DNA of 64,000 bases, from contig CAZWSX010000023.1 of the NCBI GenBank assembly GCA_964636985.1, positions 62,001 through 126,000 on the forward strand. Reading direction: 5' to 3'. Below the pieces are notes generated by a model. That model saw only the letters and a program-made list of their open reading frames with translations, did not search any database and was not told the DNA's origin. The stretch's first letter is position 1; each line of letters opens with the position of its first letter. This document shows positions 34,625 to 43,910 of this stretch, piece after piece. A program made the translations under genes and the position numbers. This DNA is from CAZWSX01 sp964636985 (GTDB lineage Bacteria > Planctomycetota > Planctomycetia > Pirellulales > Pirellulaceae).

Positions 34625-35782
34625 TCAATGATTTGTCTCGTGCCAGACGCCGCGTTTGCAGACCTTTTTGGGAAACAGTTTCCTCGCACCTGTGCGAACC
34701 TGTCCCTTCACGTCAGTCAGCGGAAACTGCCCCTCGGCCAACTCCAAAAGTACGACATCAGCTTGCTTACCAACCTCAATCGATCCTAATTGCTCTTCCT
34801 TGCGTGTCGCTTTCGCGGGAGCAAATGTCGACGCGCGAATCACCTGAGGCAACGGCATCCCTAAGTAGAGAAACTTGCTCATCGTCGTCGGCATGTCGAA
34901 GACGGGGCCGCGCAGATTGAACGAATGTAAGTCGGTGCTGATCGTATCGGGCCAGAAACCGTACTCCTTGCAAGCCGGTTCGGCGACTTCCCATGCGAAG
35001 GCGCCGACGCCGTGGCCGACATCGAAGACGATGCCGCGCGAGCGGGCTTCCAGCATCGCGTCAAACGGGCGACCGGAGGGATCGAATCCGCGATCGGGAT
35101 TGGGGTGATACAAGTGCGTGTAAATATCGCCTGGCCGCATTGTTTTAAGAAGCGTCTCCAGTGGAATCTGCGAGGCCGCGTGATGGATCATGCAAGGTTG
35201 GGACAGATCCTGCGCTGCTTCAAAAACACCGTGAAAGCCGGCCCACTCGTTCTTTACGTCGTAGTTGGCCAGGCCCGAGGTGAGCCGCACTTTCATCCCG
35301 ACAAGTTGTTTGGGATGATTCCGCGCACATTCGACTGCCGACGGAACATGCGCGTGCCGCCCGTCGTTCAAGTCGCCCATGTAAGGAGGAAAGTCGGGAT
35401 GTCCCTGAATCGCGCCGATCATCGAGATGTTGAGTAGTGCGTAGATATCCTCGGCGGCGGTTGCCGCGATGAATCGCTCGAAGTTGCGGTAGGTCAGCGA
35501 ACCGGCGGTTCCTGTATCGAGCATCGTCGTCACGCCCGTTCGCAGCCCCGCATCAACGGGATCAACCGAATACAAACCGACACCACTGAAAACGTGAACG
35601 TGCAAGTCGATCAGGCCTGGCGCTACGAGCAGATCGGTGGCATCGATCACGGTCTCGCCAAGGCTCGGCAAGTTGGGGCCGATCTCCGCGATGGCGCCAT
35701 TGACAATACGAACGTCAACCGATCGGGCAGCGTTACCCAACCCATCGTGCAGCGTTCCATTCTTAATGAGTGAGCTAGACAT
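34625..35782 (-). CDS. Amidohydrolase/deacetylase family metallohydrolase
   Basis: The 385-residue protein has the amidohydrolase N-terminal sandwich (LIKNGTLHDGLGN), the metal motif APGLIDLHVHVFSG, the region VGMKVRLTSG where the bridging carboxylated Lys is expected, MIHHAASQIPLE, and a late Asp in TISTDLHSFN. The HxH-plus-Lys pattern with a short protein matches the EF_0837/AHA-type deacetylases and dihydroorotase-like enzymes. The substrate is unknown. It overlaps the upstream phosphotriesterase-like gene by eight bases and leads into the esterase/SGNH gene seven bases away. The three products may degrade a common compound. Confidence 0.83.
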   Translation of the reverse strand: MSSSLIKNGTLHDGLGNAARSVDVRIVNGAIAEIGPNLPSLGETVIDATDLLVAPGLIDLHVHVFSGVGLYSVDPVDAGLRTGVTTMLDTGTAGSLTYRNFERFIAATAAEDIYALLNISMIGAIQGHPDFPPYMGDLNDGRHAHVPSAVECARNHPKQLVGMKVRLTSGLANYDVKNEWAGFHGVFEAAQDLSQPCMIHHAASQIPLETLLKTMRPGDIYTHLYHPNPDRGFDPSGRPFDAMLEARSRGIVFDVGHGVGAFAWEVAEPACKEYGFWPDTISTDLHSFNLRGPVFDMPTTMSKFLYLGMPLPQVIRASTFAPAKATRKEEQLGSIEVGKQADVVLLELAEGQFPLTDVKGQVRTGARKLFPKKVCKRGVWHETNH

Positions 35783-36737
35783 GGCTGGCCGGTCGCTTCC
35801 TGGAAAAGGCTCGCGCGGGGTTGTCGACCATCATGCGACGGATTTGCTCGTCGGTGATCCCTCGTTCGCGCAGCATCGGAACGAAGACTTCCAACAGGTA
35901 ACCGTATCCTTTGCCTCCGGTGTACTTGAGGTGGTTGAGCATGCAAATGTCTTCCGACAACAGAACCTGGTCTACAAAGCCTTCTTTGACGAGCCCCGCG
36001 ACGTTATCGGCGCGGACATACTCCGGCTGGTAGTCGAGGTAGCCGATGTTGTCGACTTCGAGATAGACACCCTTGGCAGCAATCGGCAGCAGATGTTGGA
36101 CGCCGACACGATCGCCTAAGTGGCCAATGATCACGCGCGACAGATCGGCCCCGAATTCTTCGAGCATCGCGATCTGTTCCATCGCGAGCGTTCCCCAGCG
36201 CGTGGTATGCGTCGTGATGACTACGTCCGTTTTCTGTTGAGCCAGCGCGGAGGCGCGGAAGACGCGTTCTTCAGCCGGCTTCACGAAGTGCCGGCCGGTG
36301 CCGATTTCGCCGATGAACCCGGCGCGAATTCTCGTATCGTCTACGCCGGTTTCGATCTCTTTGATCAGGACTTCAGCGAGTTCGCGGCTGGTCAGTTCTT
36401 GCACGATCTTGGGATACCCAAACTCCCGATACCAGCCGCAGCCCATCAGGACGTGGATGCCACAGCGTTTTGCGAATCGCGCCAATCGTTTGGGATCGCG
36501 GCCGATCTCGTCGAGCGTCACGTCGCAGATGGTTTTACCGCCACGGTCGGTAAATTCCTTGATCTCGCGGGCCATCACGTCTTCGTCGTCGATCACCAGG
36601 GCGTAGCCGTAGCCCGGATAGTGATCCATCGCGTCCAAGAACAAGTGCTCGTGCGGGTACGTTACGCCCATCTCGTCGGGGCGGATGATCCCGTTGACCG
36701 TGATCACCTCACGACCGCCTAAGTCGTCTTTCGGCAT
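35775..36737 (-). CDS. Phosphotriesterase-family metallohydrolase
   Basis: This is a TIM-barrel hydrolase of the phosphotriesterase/PHP family. Metal ligands are in VTYPHEHLFLDA (HxH), TTHTTRWG, VIIGHLGDRVG and LLSEDICMLNH. The position of the bridging carboxylated Lys is probably Glu in GFIGEIGTG, the variant found in many lactonase-like members. Such proteins more often act as lactonases or esterases than on phosphotriesters. The ATG at 36737 has a GAAGG site; the in-frame start at 36797 would extend into the promoter. It is the first gene of the three-gene operon and is divergent from the DUF1501 gene at 36864. Confidence 0.83.
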   Translation of the reverse strand: MPKDDLGGREVITVNGIIRPDEMGVTYPHEHLFLDAMDHYPGYGYALVIDDEDVMAREIKEFTDRGGKTICDVTLDEIGRDPKRLARFAKRCGIHVLMGCGWYREFGYPKIVQELTSRELAEVLIKEIETGVDDTRIRAGFIGEIGTGRHFVKPAEERVFRASALAQQKTDVVITTHTTRWGTLAMEQIAMLEEFGADLSRVIIGHLGDRVGVQHLLPIAAKGVYLEVDNIGYLDYQPEYVRADNVAGLVKEGFVDQVLLSEDICMLNHLKYTGGKGYGYLLEVFVPMLRERGITDEQIRRMMVDNPARAFSRKRPASHV

Positions 36738-36863
36738 GCGCTCGCCTTCAAAAAAAACTTTGCCGGACAAAAGCTGTGTTCCATCAAGGGCTGCCAATGT
36801 TATACTCGGGTTCTCGGCGAAGTTTGAGGTTTTTTTGTTCGATCATCTTTGGGGAATCGAATC

Positions 36864-38267
36864 ATGCTCTATCGCCGCGACGCCATGCTACGACTAGGAA
36901 GCATTGGCGCCGGAGCGCTCGCCTTACCGCAGTTGCTGTCGGCTGATCAGACGCCCGAAACTAAGCCGAGGCGTAAGACGCGGTCGTGCATTTTTCTTTT
37001 CATGTGGGGAGGGCAGCCCCAACAAGACATGTGGGACATGAAGCCTCATGCTCCCGACGGCGTCCGCAGTTTGTTCGCTCCGATTCAAACGAACGTACCA
37101 GGCTTGGTCTTTTCGGATCAGATGCCGCAAATCGCCAAGCACGCCGACAAACTCGCCATCGTCCGATCGCTCCAACACACCAACGCCGATCACCAGATCT
37201 CCGTCTATCACTGCCTGACGGGTCGCCCGATGGTGCCACCGCGAAGCTTTCCCGGCAACGCGCGGCGTCGTACCGACTACCCGAATGTCGGCTCGATCTT
37301 TTCGTATCTGGGTGGCGCGTCTGACTTGCCCGCAAGCTTCGCGATTCCTCGTCCCGTCGGCCACGATGGCTTGCGTTACGCCGGAACGTATGGCGGCATG
37401 CTCGGCTCAGCGCATGATCCGGTCGAACTCGGGCAAGTCTACAACCACGTCGAGACAGGCGAACGCGTCGCGTCAGGCGATCCCTTGCCATTGACGTTGC
37501 CAGACGACTTATCGATCACTCGCATGCAAGCGCGGCGAGGGTTGCTGGGAACGCTCGAAGATACCGACCGCCAGTTGCAACGCTCGTCGGTAGGCAGCAG
37601 TTTTTCCAGCACATATGAGTCGGCCTACCGGCTGATCAGTTCGCCAGCGGTAAAGAAGGCGCTCGACCTGTCGGAGGAATCGCCCGCCACTCGCGACCGC
37701 TATGGCCGCAACGAATACGGCGAGAGCTTCCTGACATCGCGCCGCTTGATCGAAGCGGGCATCCGGCTCGTGACGGTCAACTGGATGTTCATCACACCGC
37801 GTGGCAAAGTGTACAACGTGTGGGACGCGCACGGCGGCCTTGGAGATTTGGAGCACGGCGCCACCGGCTACGGAATGCTTAAGGCAAACTATTGCATGCC
37901 GTCGTTCGACCAGGCGTTTTCCGCACTGCTGGAAGACCTGACCGAGCGAGGTTTGCTGGATGATACGGTGATCGCTTGTGTGGGCGAGTTCGGCCGTACT
38001 CCGCAAATCAATGGCTCGACAGGCCGCGATCACTGGCCGTTTTGCTACTCCGCGGTTCTCGCTGGCGGACCAGTGCAAGGCGGCGCTATTTTTGGAGCCA
38101 GTGACCGCAAGGCCGCCTATGTGACGGAAGAACCGGTCACGCCTGGCGACTACATGGCGACGGTTGTGCAAGCCTGCGGACTCGATCCGCATCGCGAGTT
38201 CCACGACCTGACCGGCCGCCCCTATCAAATCTGTGACGGCCGCCCGATCACGCAAATCCTTTCGTAG
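36864..38267 (+). CDS. DUF1501 (sulfatase-like) secreted protein
   Basis: DUF1501 proteins have an alkaline-phosphatase/sulfatase-like fold and are strongly expanded in planctomycetes, where they are usually paired with cytochrome-type proteins. Their activity is unproven. Family features are SCIFLFMWGGQPQQDMWDMKP near the start, the nearby DHQISVYHCLTGR, ATRDRYGRNEYGES, a block ending WDAHGG, and the metal-binding-like CVGEFGRTPQINGSTGRDHWPF. The leader (YRRDAMLRLGSIGAGALALP) is Tat-like. The ATG at 36864 has a GGGGA site at fitting distance, so it is preferred over 36849. It converges with the HAD phosphatase gene. Confidence 0.88.
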   Translation: MLYRRDAMLRLGSIGAGALALPQLLSADQTPETKPRRKTRSCIFLFMWGGQPQQDMWDMKPHAPDGVRSLFAPIQTNVPGLVFSDQMPQIAKHADKLAIVRSLQHTNADHQISVYHCLTGRPMVPPRSFPGNARRRTDYPNVGSIFSYLGGASDLPASFAIPRPVGHDGLRYAGTYGGMLGSAHDPVELGQVYNHVETGERVASGDPLPLTLPDDLSITRMQARRGLLGTLEDTDRQLQRSSVGSSFSSTYESAYRLISSPAVKKALDLSEESPATRDRYGRNEYGESFLTSRRLIEAGIRLVTVNWMFITPRGKVYNVWDAHGGLGDLEHGATGYGMLKANYCMPSFDQAFSALLEDLTERGLLDDTVIACVGEFGRTPQINGSTGRDHWPFCYSAVLAGGPVQGGAIFGASDRKAAYVTEEPVTPGDYMATVVQACGLDPHREFHDLTGRPYQICDGRPITQILS

Positions 38268-38285
38268 GGTGCGCGACCTACGACT

Positions 38286-39263
38286 TCACTGCGACTTGGC
38301 AAAGATCGTTTTCCAGTCGCTCTTCATGTCGACGACGGTCCAGCCCCGCTCTTTGGCTTCGGTGAGGGCCTTATCGAGTCTCCCGAAGGGCGACTTGCGG
38401 TCGTAGGCGTACTCTCGCTTTTCGTCGGTGTGGTGGACGATCAGTCCTAATCGCGGACCATCGCCCGCGGTGGTCCAGCGCAGCATCTCGTAGTCTCCAT
38501 CCGAATTGCCGAACGCAGCGATCGGGCGGCGGCCGATGAACTTCTGAATTCCTACCGGCTTGCCGGCGTGGTCGTCAACGAAATCGAGCTCGGGCAAACG
38601 CATCAAGACCGGCTGGCCGTCCTGTAATTCGTACTTGAGTTTGATCGACGAACCGACCACTTGCTCGGGAGGAATGCCATACGCCTTTTCGGCCCACGGC
38701 CGCATGAATTCGATTCCGCCGCCTGAGACGATGTAAGTCTTAAATCCGTTCGCCCGAAGATACCCAAGCAGTTCCACCATCGGCTGATAGAGGCACTCGG
38801 TATACGGACGATCGAATCGCGGATGGCGGGCCGTCGCGATCCAGTCTTTGACGATGTGGTCGAACTCCCTGTCCGTCATTCCGGCGTGCGTGGCAGCGAT
38901 CAGTTCAACGAGCCCTTTCTCGCCCGTAGCGACGACCGCTTTCAAATCGCCCTTCAGCACGGCTGCGAATGGCTCCTGATTCTTCCACTCGGGATGCTGT
39001 GCGGCCATCGCCTTGACTCGATCAAGTGCGAACGCCATCTGCACATACATCGGCTGTTCGCACCACAAGGTGCCATCGTTGTCAAAGGTTGCGATCCTTT
39101 CGGAAGAAGGGACGAACTCTTTTCCGTCCTTCGTGGTAACACGCGCCACAAAGTCGATCAGGCGTTTTTTCGCTTCACCTTCGTTCCAGGAGGGAAGGGG
39201 ATCGGTTTGAGCGAACGACGGAGTTGCAAGAAACAAGACCGCCAGGCATGCCAGGACGCGCAT
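38286..39263 (-). CDS. Exported HAD-family phosphatase (phosphoserine phosphatase-like)
   Basis: This haloacid-dehalogenase superfamily hydrolase has a signal peptide (RVLACLAVLFLATPSFAQ), so it should act in the periplasm. HAD motif I is ATFDNDGTLWCE (nucleophile Asp), motif II is TYIVSGGGIEF, and motif IV is AAFGNSDGDYEML. The cap region between motifs I and II is long (~150 residues), as in serB-like C1-cap enzymes. The likely substrate is a small phosphate ester. It is the last gene of a leftward row with PQQ/WD40, toroid and NHL proteins. Confidence 0.87.
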   Translation of the reverse strand: MRVLACLAVLFLATPSFAQTDPLPSWNEGEAKKRLIDFVARVTTKDGKEFVPSSERIATFDNDGTLWCEQPMYVQMAFALDRVKAMAAQHPEWKNQEPFAAVLKGDLKAVVATGEKGLVELIAATHAGMTDREFDHIVKDWIATARHPRFDRPYTECLYQPMVELLGYLRANGFKTYIVSGGGIEFMRPWAEKAYGIPPEQVVGSSIKLKYELQDGQPVLMRLPELDFVDDHAGKPVGIQKFIGRRPIAAFGNSDGDYEMLRWTTAGDGPRLGLIVHHTDEKREYAYDRKSPFGRLDKALTEAKERGWTVVDMKSDWKTIFAKSQ

Positions 39264-39307
39264 ACTTCTTTTCCGATGATGAGTTAGGCCAGCGATATGA
39301 GGACTGT

Positions 39308-41569
39308 TTACTGCGGACGCGACGGGAGATGCCAAACGCGCACTGGTCCTTCCATGGCTCCGCTGAATAGCTTGTCGCCATCAGGCGAAAAGGCGACCGT
39401 AGTGACGCCGCTGCCATGGCCTGCTAATGTATCGATCACCGTTCGCGAGTCGACATGCCAGAGCTTCACGGTTTCGTCGGCACTACCCGTCGACAGTAAC
39501 TTTCCATCGCGCGAGAGAACCAGCGCGTTCACCGCGCCGCGGTGGCCATTGAGGACATCCAGTTGCCGTTGGGAATTGACTTGCCAAACGCGCACCGTCC
39601 AATCGGCGCTTCCAGCAAACACAGTCTGACCGTCGGCCGACAAGGCGACACTAAGAACTTCGTCCTCCGGGCCTGTGAGTGTTGCAATTTCTTTGCCGGT
39701 GGCGACATTCCAGACCTTCACCGACTTGTCCCAACTTCCCGATGCGAGAAGGCTGCCATCGGCCGACCACGAGAGCGACGAGACCGCGTCGGTGTGACCC
39801 AGCAACACATTCTGCTGCTTCATCGTCTCAAGGCTCCACAGCCGTATCGATTTATCAACGGCACCGGTGGCGAGCGTTTTGCCATCAGGCGAAATCGCGG
39901 CGGCGAAGACCTTGTTGGTGTGTCCCTCGAGTTGCCCGCGATCGGCTTTGGCCGCGAGGTCCCAGACCTTGATCTGGCCGCTCGTGGTGCCACCGTTACG
40001 TTCCGGGGCAAATTCACTTCCGCCCGCCGAAACGAGGTATTTCCCGTCGGCGGAGTAAGCTACGGCGGTGACCCAATCGTTGTGACGCTTGGTGCTCGGG
40101 ACGCTTGCGCCTTTTTCCAGATCGACCTGCCGCACCAATCCCCAGCCGGTTCCGAGCGCCACCGTTTTTCCGTCTGGTGAAACGGCAACCGAAAGCGTCT
40201 GATTGGCTTCTTCGCCAGGCGCCTCCGGCAAAAGGGAAGACTTGATTTTCGTTGCCGGTACAGCAGCCGCATCGACAACAGCATCGGCCGCCATCGAGAA
40301 ACAAACTAACTCGCGGTCGTTGCGAACATAGATGTTCTTGTTGGCAAAGGCGGGATGTGCCCAAATCACAGGGCCGGCCGCTCGATACCCGGCCGTCGGC
40401 TCGATCAATGTGGCACGCCCGGTTTCGTGGTATCCATCCGGCGTCAACTTGGCGGAGATAAGATGCCCTTTTTGGTTAAGCAGAAAAAAGCGATCGCCGT
40501 TACTCACGATGTGAGCCCCGCCAAATTGATCGCTGGTTGCGGCACGGGTTCGCCAGATCTCGTCGCCGTTGGCAGGATTGAGGCGGCACAAAGCACCATC
40601 CCCAACGACGGTATAGATACTATCGTCATCGTTGAACACAGGCGTGTTCACGTTCGCCGTGGGCTGCGCACGCGTCTTCCAAAAGATCGATGCGCCCGGC
40701 TTGGCCGTATCGAGTTGAATCATCATCGATCCGCGATTCCACGCTGCCAGGCAGAGGAGCTTATCCTTGTGGACAACAGGCGTCGCGGTGGCCTGGGCGG
40801 GATCGAACTGAGCCTTGTAGGGAATCTGCCACAGGAGCGTGCCCGTCTTGGGATCGACGCTGTTGACGTTGTCGCCAGTCCAAAGGATGACCTGCCGTTT
40901 GCCGCCGATATCAATCGCGATCGGCGCACTGTATCCGGGACGATCGCCCAAGGCGCGCCAGCGTTCCTCCCCCGACTTCCGATCAAAGGCAATCAGCGTT
41001 CCATCGGGCCGGGCACCGGGCGTAACTATGAGCAAGTCATCGACGACGAGCGGCGCAGCGCTGGCACCATAGCGCGGGACTTCTGTGTCCTGTTCAGTGG
41101 GATCCTTTTTCCAGACCAGTTCGCCCGATGCGGCATCGAGGCAGGTCAGGTGCCCCTTAGTCCCCAGCGTATAAACCAGCCCGTCGTGAATCGTCGGCGT
41201 GGCTCGCGGTCCGTTGCCGTACTCCATGTTCTGATAAGGGCACGGATACTCGTACAGCCAAAGCTGCTTTCCTGTCGCCTCGTCGAAGCATAACACGCGT
41301 TCGACTTCGGGATCGCTCTTGTAGTTGTGGTCGGTGACGTAAACCCTACCGGCTACGACGGCAGGTCCCGACCAACCGTTTAACACGCGGGCCCGCCATC
41401 GCAGCGGAAGTCCTCCCGCGGGGATGGAATCGACTATTCCAGTCTCTTGCCAGTTCGCGTCGCGGTTTGGACCGCGCCATTGGGGCCAGTCATCAGCGCA
41501 GGCGACGGCGGCACTCAGCAGGGCGAGAAAGAGCGTTGTGAGAAACAACGATTTGGAAATGGCATTCAT
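39308..41569 (-). CDS. Exported PQQ-like propeller fused to WD40 repeats
   Basis: The protein (753 aa) has a signal peptide, then a PQQ-like beta-propeller from about residue 25 to 430. Its signature is ADDWPQWRGPNRDANW, followed by repeats such as TGKQLWLYEYP, SGELVWKKDP and SGEERWRALG. A WD40 region follows from ~450 to the end, with repeats like VAVSPDGKTVALGT, AISPDGKTLATGAVDKS and SLSWSADGSLLASGS. PWRGP-type proteins are common in planctomycetes. A direct fusion with a second propeller is less common. Both parts are likely binding scaffolds, and no PQQ-enzyme residues are asserted. The start overlaps the stop of the toroid gene (ATGA), so they are coupled. Confidence 0.86.
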   Translation of the reverse strand: MNAISKSLFLTTLFLALLSAAVACADDWPQWRGPNRDANWQETGIVDSIPAGGLPLRWRARVLNGWSGPAVVAGRVYVTDHNYKSDPEVERVLCFDEATGKQLWLYEYPCPYQNMEYGNGPRATPTIHDGLVYTLGTKGHLTCLDAASGELVWKKDPTEQDTEVPRYGASAAPLVVDDLLIVTPGARPDGTLIAFDRKSGEERWRALGDRPGYSAPIAIDIGGKRQVILWTGDNVNSVDPKTGTLLWQIPYKAQFDPAQATATPVVHKDKLLCLAAWNRGSMMIQLDTAKPGASIFWKTRAQPTANVNTPVFNDDDSIYTVVGDGALCRLNPANGDEIWRTRAATSDQFGGAHIVSNGDRFFLLNQKGHLISAKLTPDGYHETGRATLIEPTAGYRAAGPVIWAHPAFANKNIYVRNDRELVCFSMAADAVVDAAAVPATKIKSSLLPEAPGEEANQTLSVAVSPDGKTVALGTGWGLVRQVDLEKGASVPSTKRHNDWVTAVAYSADGKYLVSAGGSEFAPERNGGTTSGQIKVWDLAAKADRGQLEGHTNKVFAAAISPDGKTLATGAVDKSIRLWSLETMKQQNVLLGHTDAVSSLSWSADGSLLASGSWDKSVKVWNVATGKEIATLTGPEDEVLSVALSADGQTVFAGSADWTVRVWQVNSQRQLDVLNGHRGAVNALVLSRDGKLLSTGSADETVKLWHVDSRTVIDTLAGHGSGVTTVAFSPDGDKLFSGAMEGPVRVWHLPSRPQ

Positions 41570-42609
41570 GGTGCAGGCGGGCCTTGGTTAGGTATCGACC
41601 GCATCAGCCCCAACGTGCCCCAGGCGGTTCCGAGATAAGTGATGGGAACGACGTTATCGGACGGAGTTACCCCTGGATGACCTCGTCTCTTCATAGGCCA
41701 CGATCCATCCTCGCGCTGGGTATTCGCAAGGAAAGTGACGCCCTTCTTGACCGCTTCTGTCTCCGCAGGAATGCCGGCCATACTCAGCGCGTACAACACC
41801 TGCCCCGATGCGTATGCATCGCTTTCGCGATCCCTGACCTGCGACCATCCGCCGTCGGCGTTTTGCAGACTCATCAGCCCTTCGACCGCGCTTTTGATTT
41901 CGTCGGCAGGAGCTTTCGCCTGTCGCTTCATGAGCAGCCGAAGAACGGCAGCTTGCGTTGTGTCGCTGGCCTGGTCCTTGAGCCAAGCATCCGCCCTAGC
42001 AAGACTCGCTTGAATGGCTGGTGCCTCGTCGGATGTCAAAGCTGCTTGTGGGGTGAGCGCCAAATGGGCCAAGCGAGTCGCCACTTCGTCCGATTCAAAA
42101 ACGGGCGGCGGGATGTTCTTCGGCGGGGCGGAAGACCACATCCAGGCGCCGTTCTCTTCTTGATGGCGCAGCAAGTGGCCGGCGATTCGCTTGAGTTCGT
42201 CTGCCGAGATGGCGTCTTGCCCTGGAACCGAGTGGGCCAACATGGCCATGTAGAGGGCTGGAGTATTCACCATGCTCCACCCTGGCCGGGTGTCGCGCGG
42301 TAAATCGATCTTCTCCAATCGCTCTTTTGCCCAACGGGTGTTTTCTTGCAACTCCTCCGGGACGATCGCAAAACCGCGGCTCTTCGCTTCCGACTGAACC
42401 CAAATTGTCATGGCGCCGTGATGGCACGTCGCGCACGTCTTTTCCTGACGCCACTTCACGGCGTCGGCCTGGATGAACTTGAGCGCGCGTTCGATGGCGA
42501 TTCGTTCCGGAGGCAAGGCGATATCATCCGCGCGAACAAGTCCCTGGAACAAACTGCTGCACAACAGTAAGCAGCTCAAAGACGTGACCGAAGTCATCAC
42601 CTGTTTCAT
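41566..42609 (-). CDS. Alpha/alpha-toroid (squalene cyclase-like) protein with CxxCH motif
   Basis: After a signal peptide (MTSVTSLSCLLLCSSLFQGL) comes a heme-binding-type motif CATCHHGAM near residue 60, then a helical toroid repeat domain related to prenyltransferase/terpene cyclase folds. The toroid repeats include LMSLQNADGGWSQV and FLANTQREDGSWPM, the QW-like motif. No DXDD catalytic motif of terpene cyclases is visible, so a binding rather than a cyclase role is inferred. The ATG at 42609 is preferred to a TTG at 42624 because it begins the signal peptide. It is translationally coupled to the PQQ/WD40 gene. Confidence 0.82.
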   Translation of the reverse strand: MKQVMTSVTSLSCLLLCSSLFQGLVRADDIALPPERIAIERALKFIQADAVKWRQEKTCATCHHGAMTIWVQSEAKSRGFAIVPEELQENTRWAKERLEKIDLPRDTRPGWSMVNTPALYMAMLAHSVPGQDAISADELKRIAGHLLRHQEENGAWMWSSAPPKNIPPPVFESDEVATRLAHLALTPQAALTSDEAPAIQASLARADAWLKDQASDTTQAAVLRLLMKRQAKAPADEIKSAVEGLMSLQNADGGWSQVRDRESDAYASGQVLYALSMAGIPAETEAVKKGVTFLANTQREDGSWPMKRRGHPGVTPSDNVVPITYLGTAWGTLGLMRSIPNQGPPAP

Positions 42610-42699
42610 GGGATGATTCCGCAAGAAGGTTGGACGCGCGCCCGAGGCTGGCGCGAGATTGGGGAGGGAGTCGTCGCCGAGGGTGGTCTAGCAGGCGCC

Positions 42700-43713
42700 T
42701 CAGTCGACTGCGAACTTTTGGATTCGCTCATTCATTGTATCCGAAACATAAAGGCAATTGCCGCCATCGAGCACGATGCCGTGCGGGCGATCGAACTTGC
42801 CCGGTTCGGTACCCTCGCCTCCAATGCCGCAGAGGTATTTGCCGTCGTTGGTGAAGAGCTGCACGCGGTGATTGGTGGCGCTGACCCAAACGCGGTCGCG
42901 GTTGTCGACACAAATCGCGATCGGTCCGCCCATGGTTGGATTGCCGTTCTTGTCGAGCGGAGGAGGTCCAAAGCCACCGGGATCGGGGCTTTCGTTCCCC
43001 CAGTGAGCAAGCAATTTGCCATCGTGCGTGAATTTTTGAACGCGATCGAGCGCTGCATCGGTTGTGTAGACATGGCCCTGGCGATCAAATGCCACAAACT
43101 GCGGTCCGGCGAATCGCCCGCCTGCCGACTGACCGCCACCGAACTGGCCAGGCTCTTTGCCTAGCTCACCGAACTTGGCGACGAACTTTCCGTCCTTTGT
43201 GAACTTCTGAACGCGACTGTTTCCTTGGTCGGGCACATACAGCAAATCGTCCGGGCCCAGAGCAATGGAGCCCGGAAGCTGAAACTCTCCGTCCGCGGTT
43301 CCCTTTTGTCCCCACTGATGCAGCAGCTTGCCATCGGGCGAGTAAGCAGCAATCTTGTTGCTGTTCCAATGAGCGACGTAGACGTTTCCGTCGGCATCCA
43401 CCGCAAGGCCGCCCGCATGCGGCTGAACAGAGAAACGACCCAGGAACTTGCCCTCGGGCGTGAATCGTTGAACACGTTCGTTGCGAAATTCCGCGGTGTA
43501 GATCTCGCTACTGGGACCGATGGCGATTCCGACGCAGGCGTCGAACTCGCCATTCTCCTTACCGTGCTGTCCCCATTCCAGGAGGAACCGCGGCGATGGC
43601 ACCGGGTTGGCCTGCTGGTCGTCCGCTTTTAAAACGCTCGACAACAAGGCTAGAGAACCAACGGCGGTCGTCGCCAGAAATTGTCGTCGATCGAGGGAAT
43701 GGCTGTAGGTCAT
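42700..43713 (-). CDS. Tat-exported NHL-repeat beta-propeller protein
   Basis: The leader is Tat-type (SLDRRQFLATTAVGSLALL). Residues ~45 to 337 are a six-bladed propeller of NHL repeats, seen in GVAIGPSS-type and VQKFTKDGKFVAKFG-type strands, for example RVQRFTPEGKFLGRF, IAAYSPDGKLLHQWG and RVQLFTNDGKYLCGIGG. Such proteins usually bind other proteins or ligands; no catalytic residues are clear. A GGAG site precedes the ATG. It is the first gene of the leftward group that continues with the toroid, PQQ/WD40 and HAD genes. Confidence 0.88.
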   Translation of the reverse strand: MTYSHSLDRRQFLATTAVGSLALLSSVLKADDQQANPVPSPRFLLEWGQHGKENGEFDACVGIAIGPSSEIYTAEFRNERVQRFTPEGKFLGRFSVQPHAGGLAVDADGNVYVAHWNSNKIAAYSPDGKLLHQWGQKGTADGEFQLPGSIALGPDDLLYVPDQGNSRVQKFTKDGKFVAKFGELGKEPGQFGGGQSAGGRFAGPQFVAFDRQGHVYTTDAALDRVQKFTHDGKLLAHWGNESPDPGGFGPPPLDKNGNPTMGGPIAICVDNRDRVWVSATNHRVQLFTNDGKYLCGIGGEGTEPGKFDRPHGIVLDGGNCLYVSDTMNERIQKFAVD

Positions 43714-43910
43714 GCGATCACTCCGCGTGAGTCGTCCCTGGGCTAGGAACGCGAGTTTTCTCGCGACTGCGATAGGAGCCGCTCGTTACAATGAGCCCGA
43801 GAGATGGCAAGGTGGGGGCAGGTTTGGCATTCAACCGCTACTGCACATGATACTTTAAGGCGACAACATTGGCCGAGATGGCAGGTGGCCCAATGGAAAA
43901 GGCGCCTCAC

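Noticed and set aside
43714..43910. Possible tRNA-like or terminator structure in the gap beside cheR
   Set aside because: No cloverleaf arms or T-loop consensus could be built; only imperfect short complementarities were seen.
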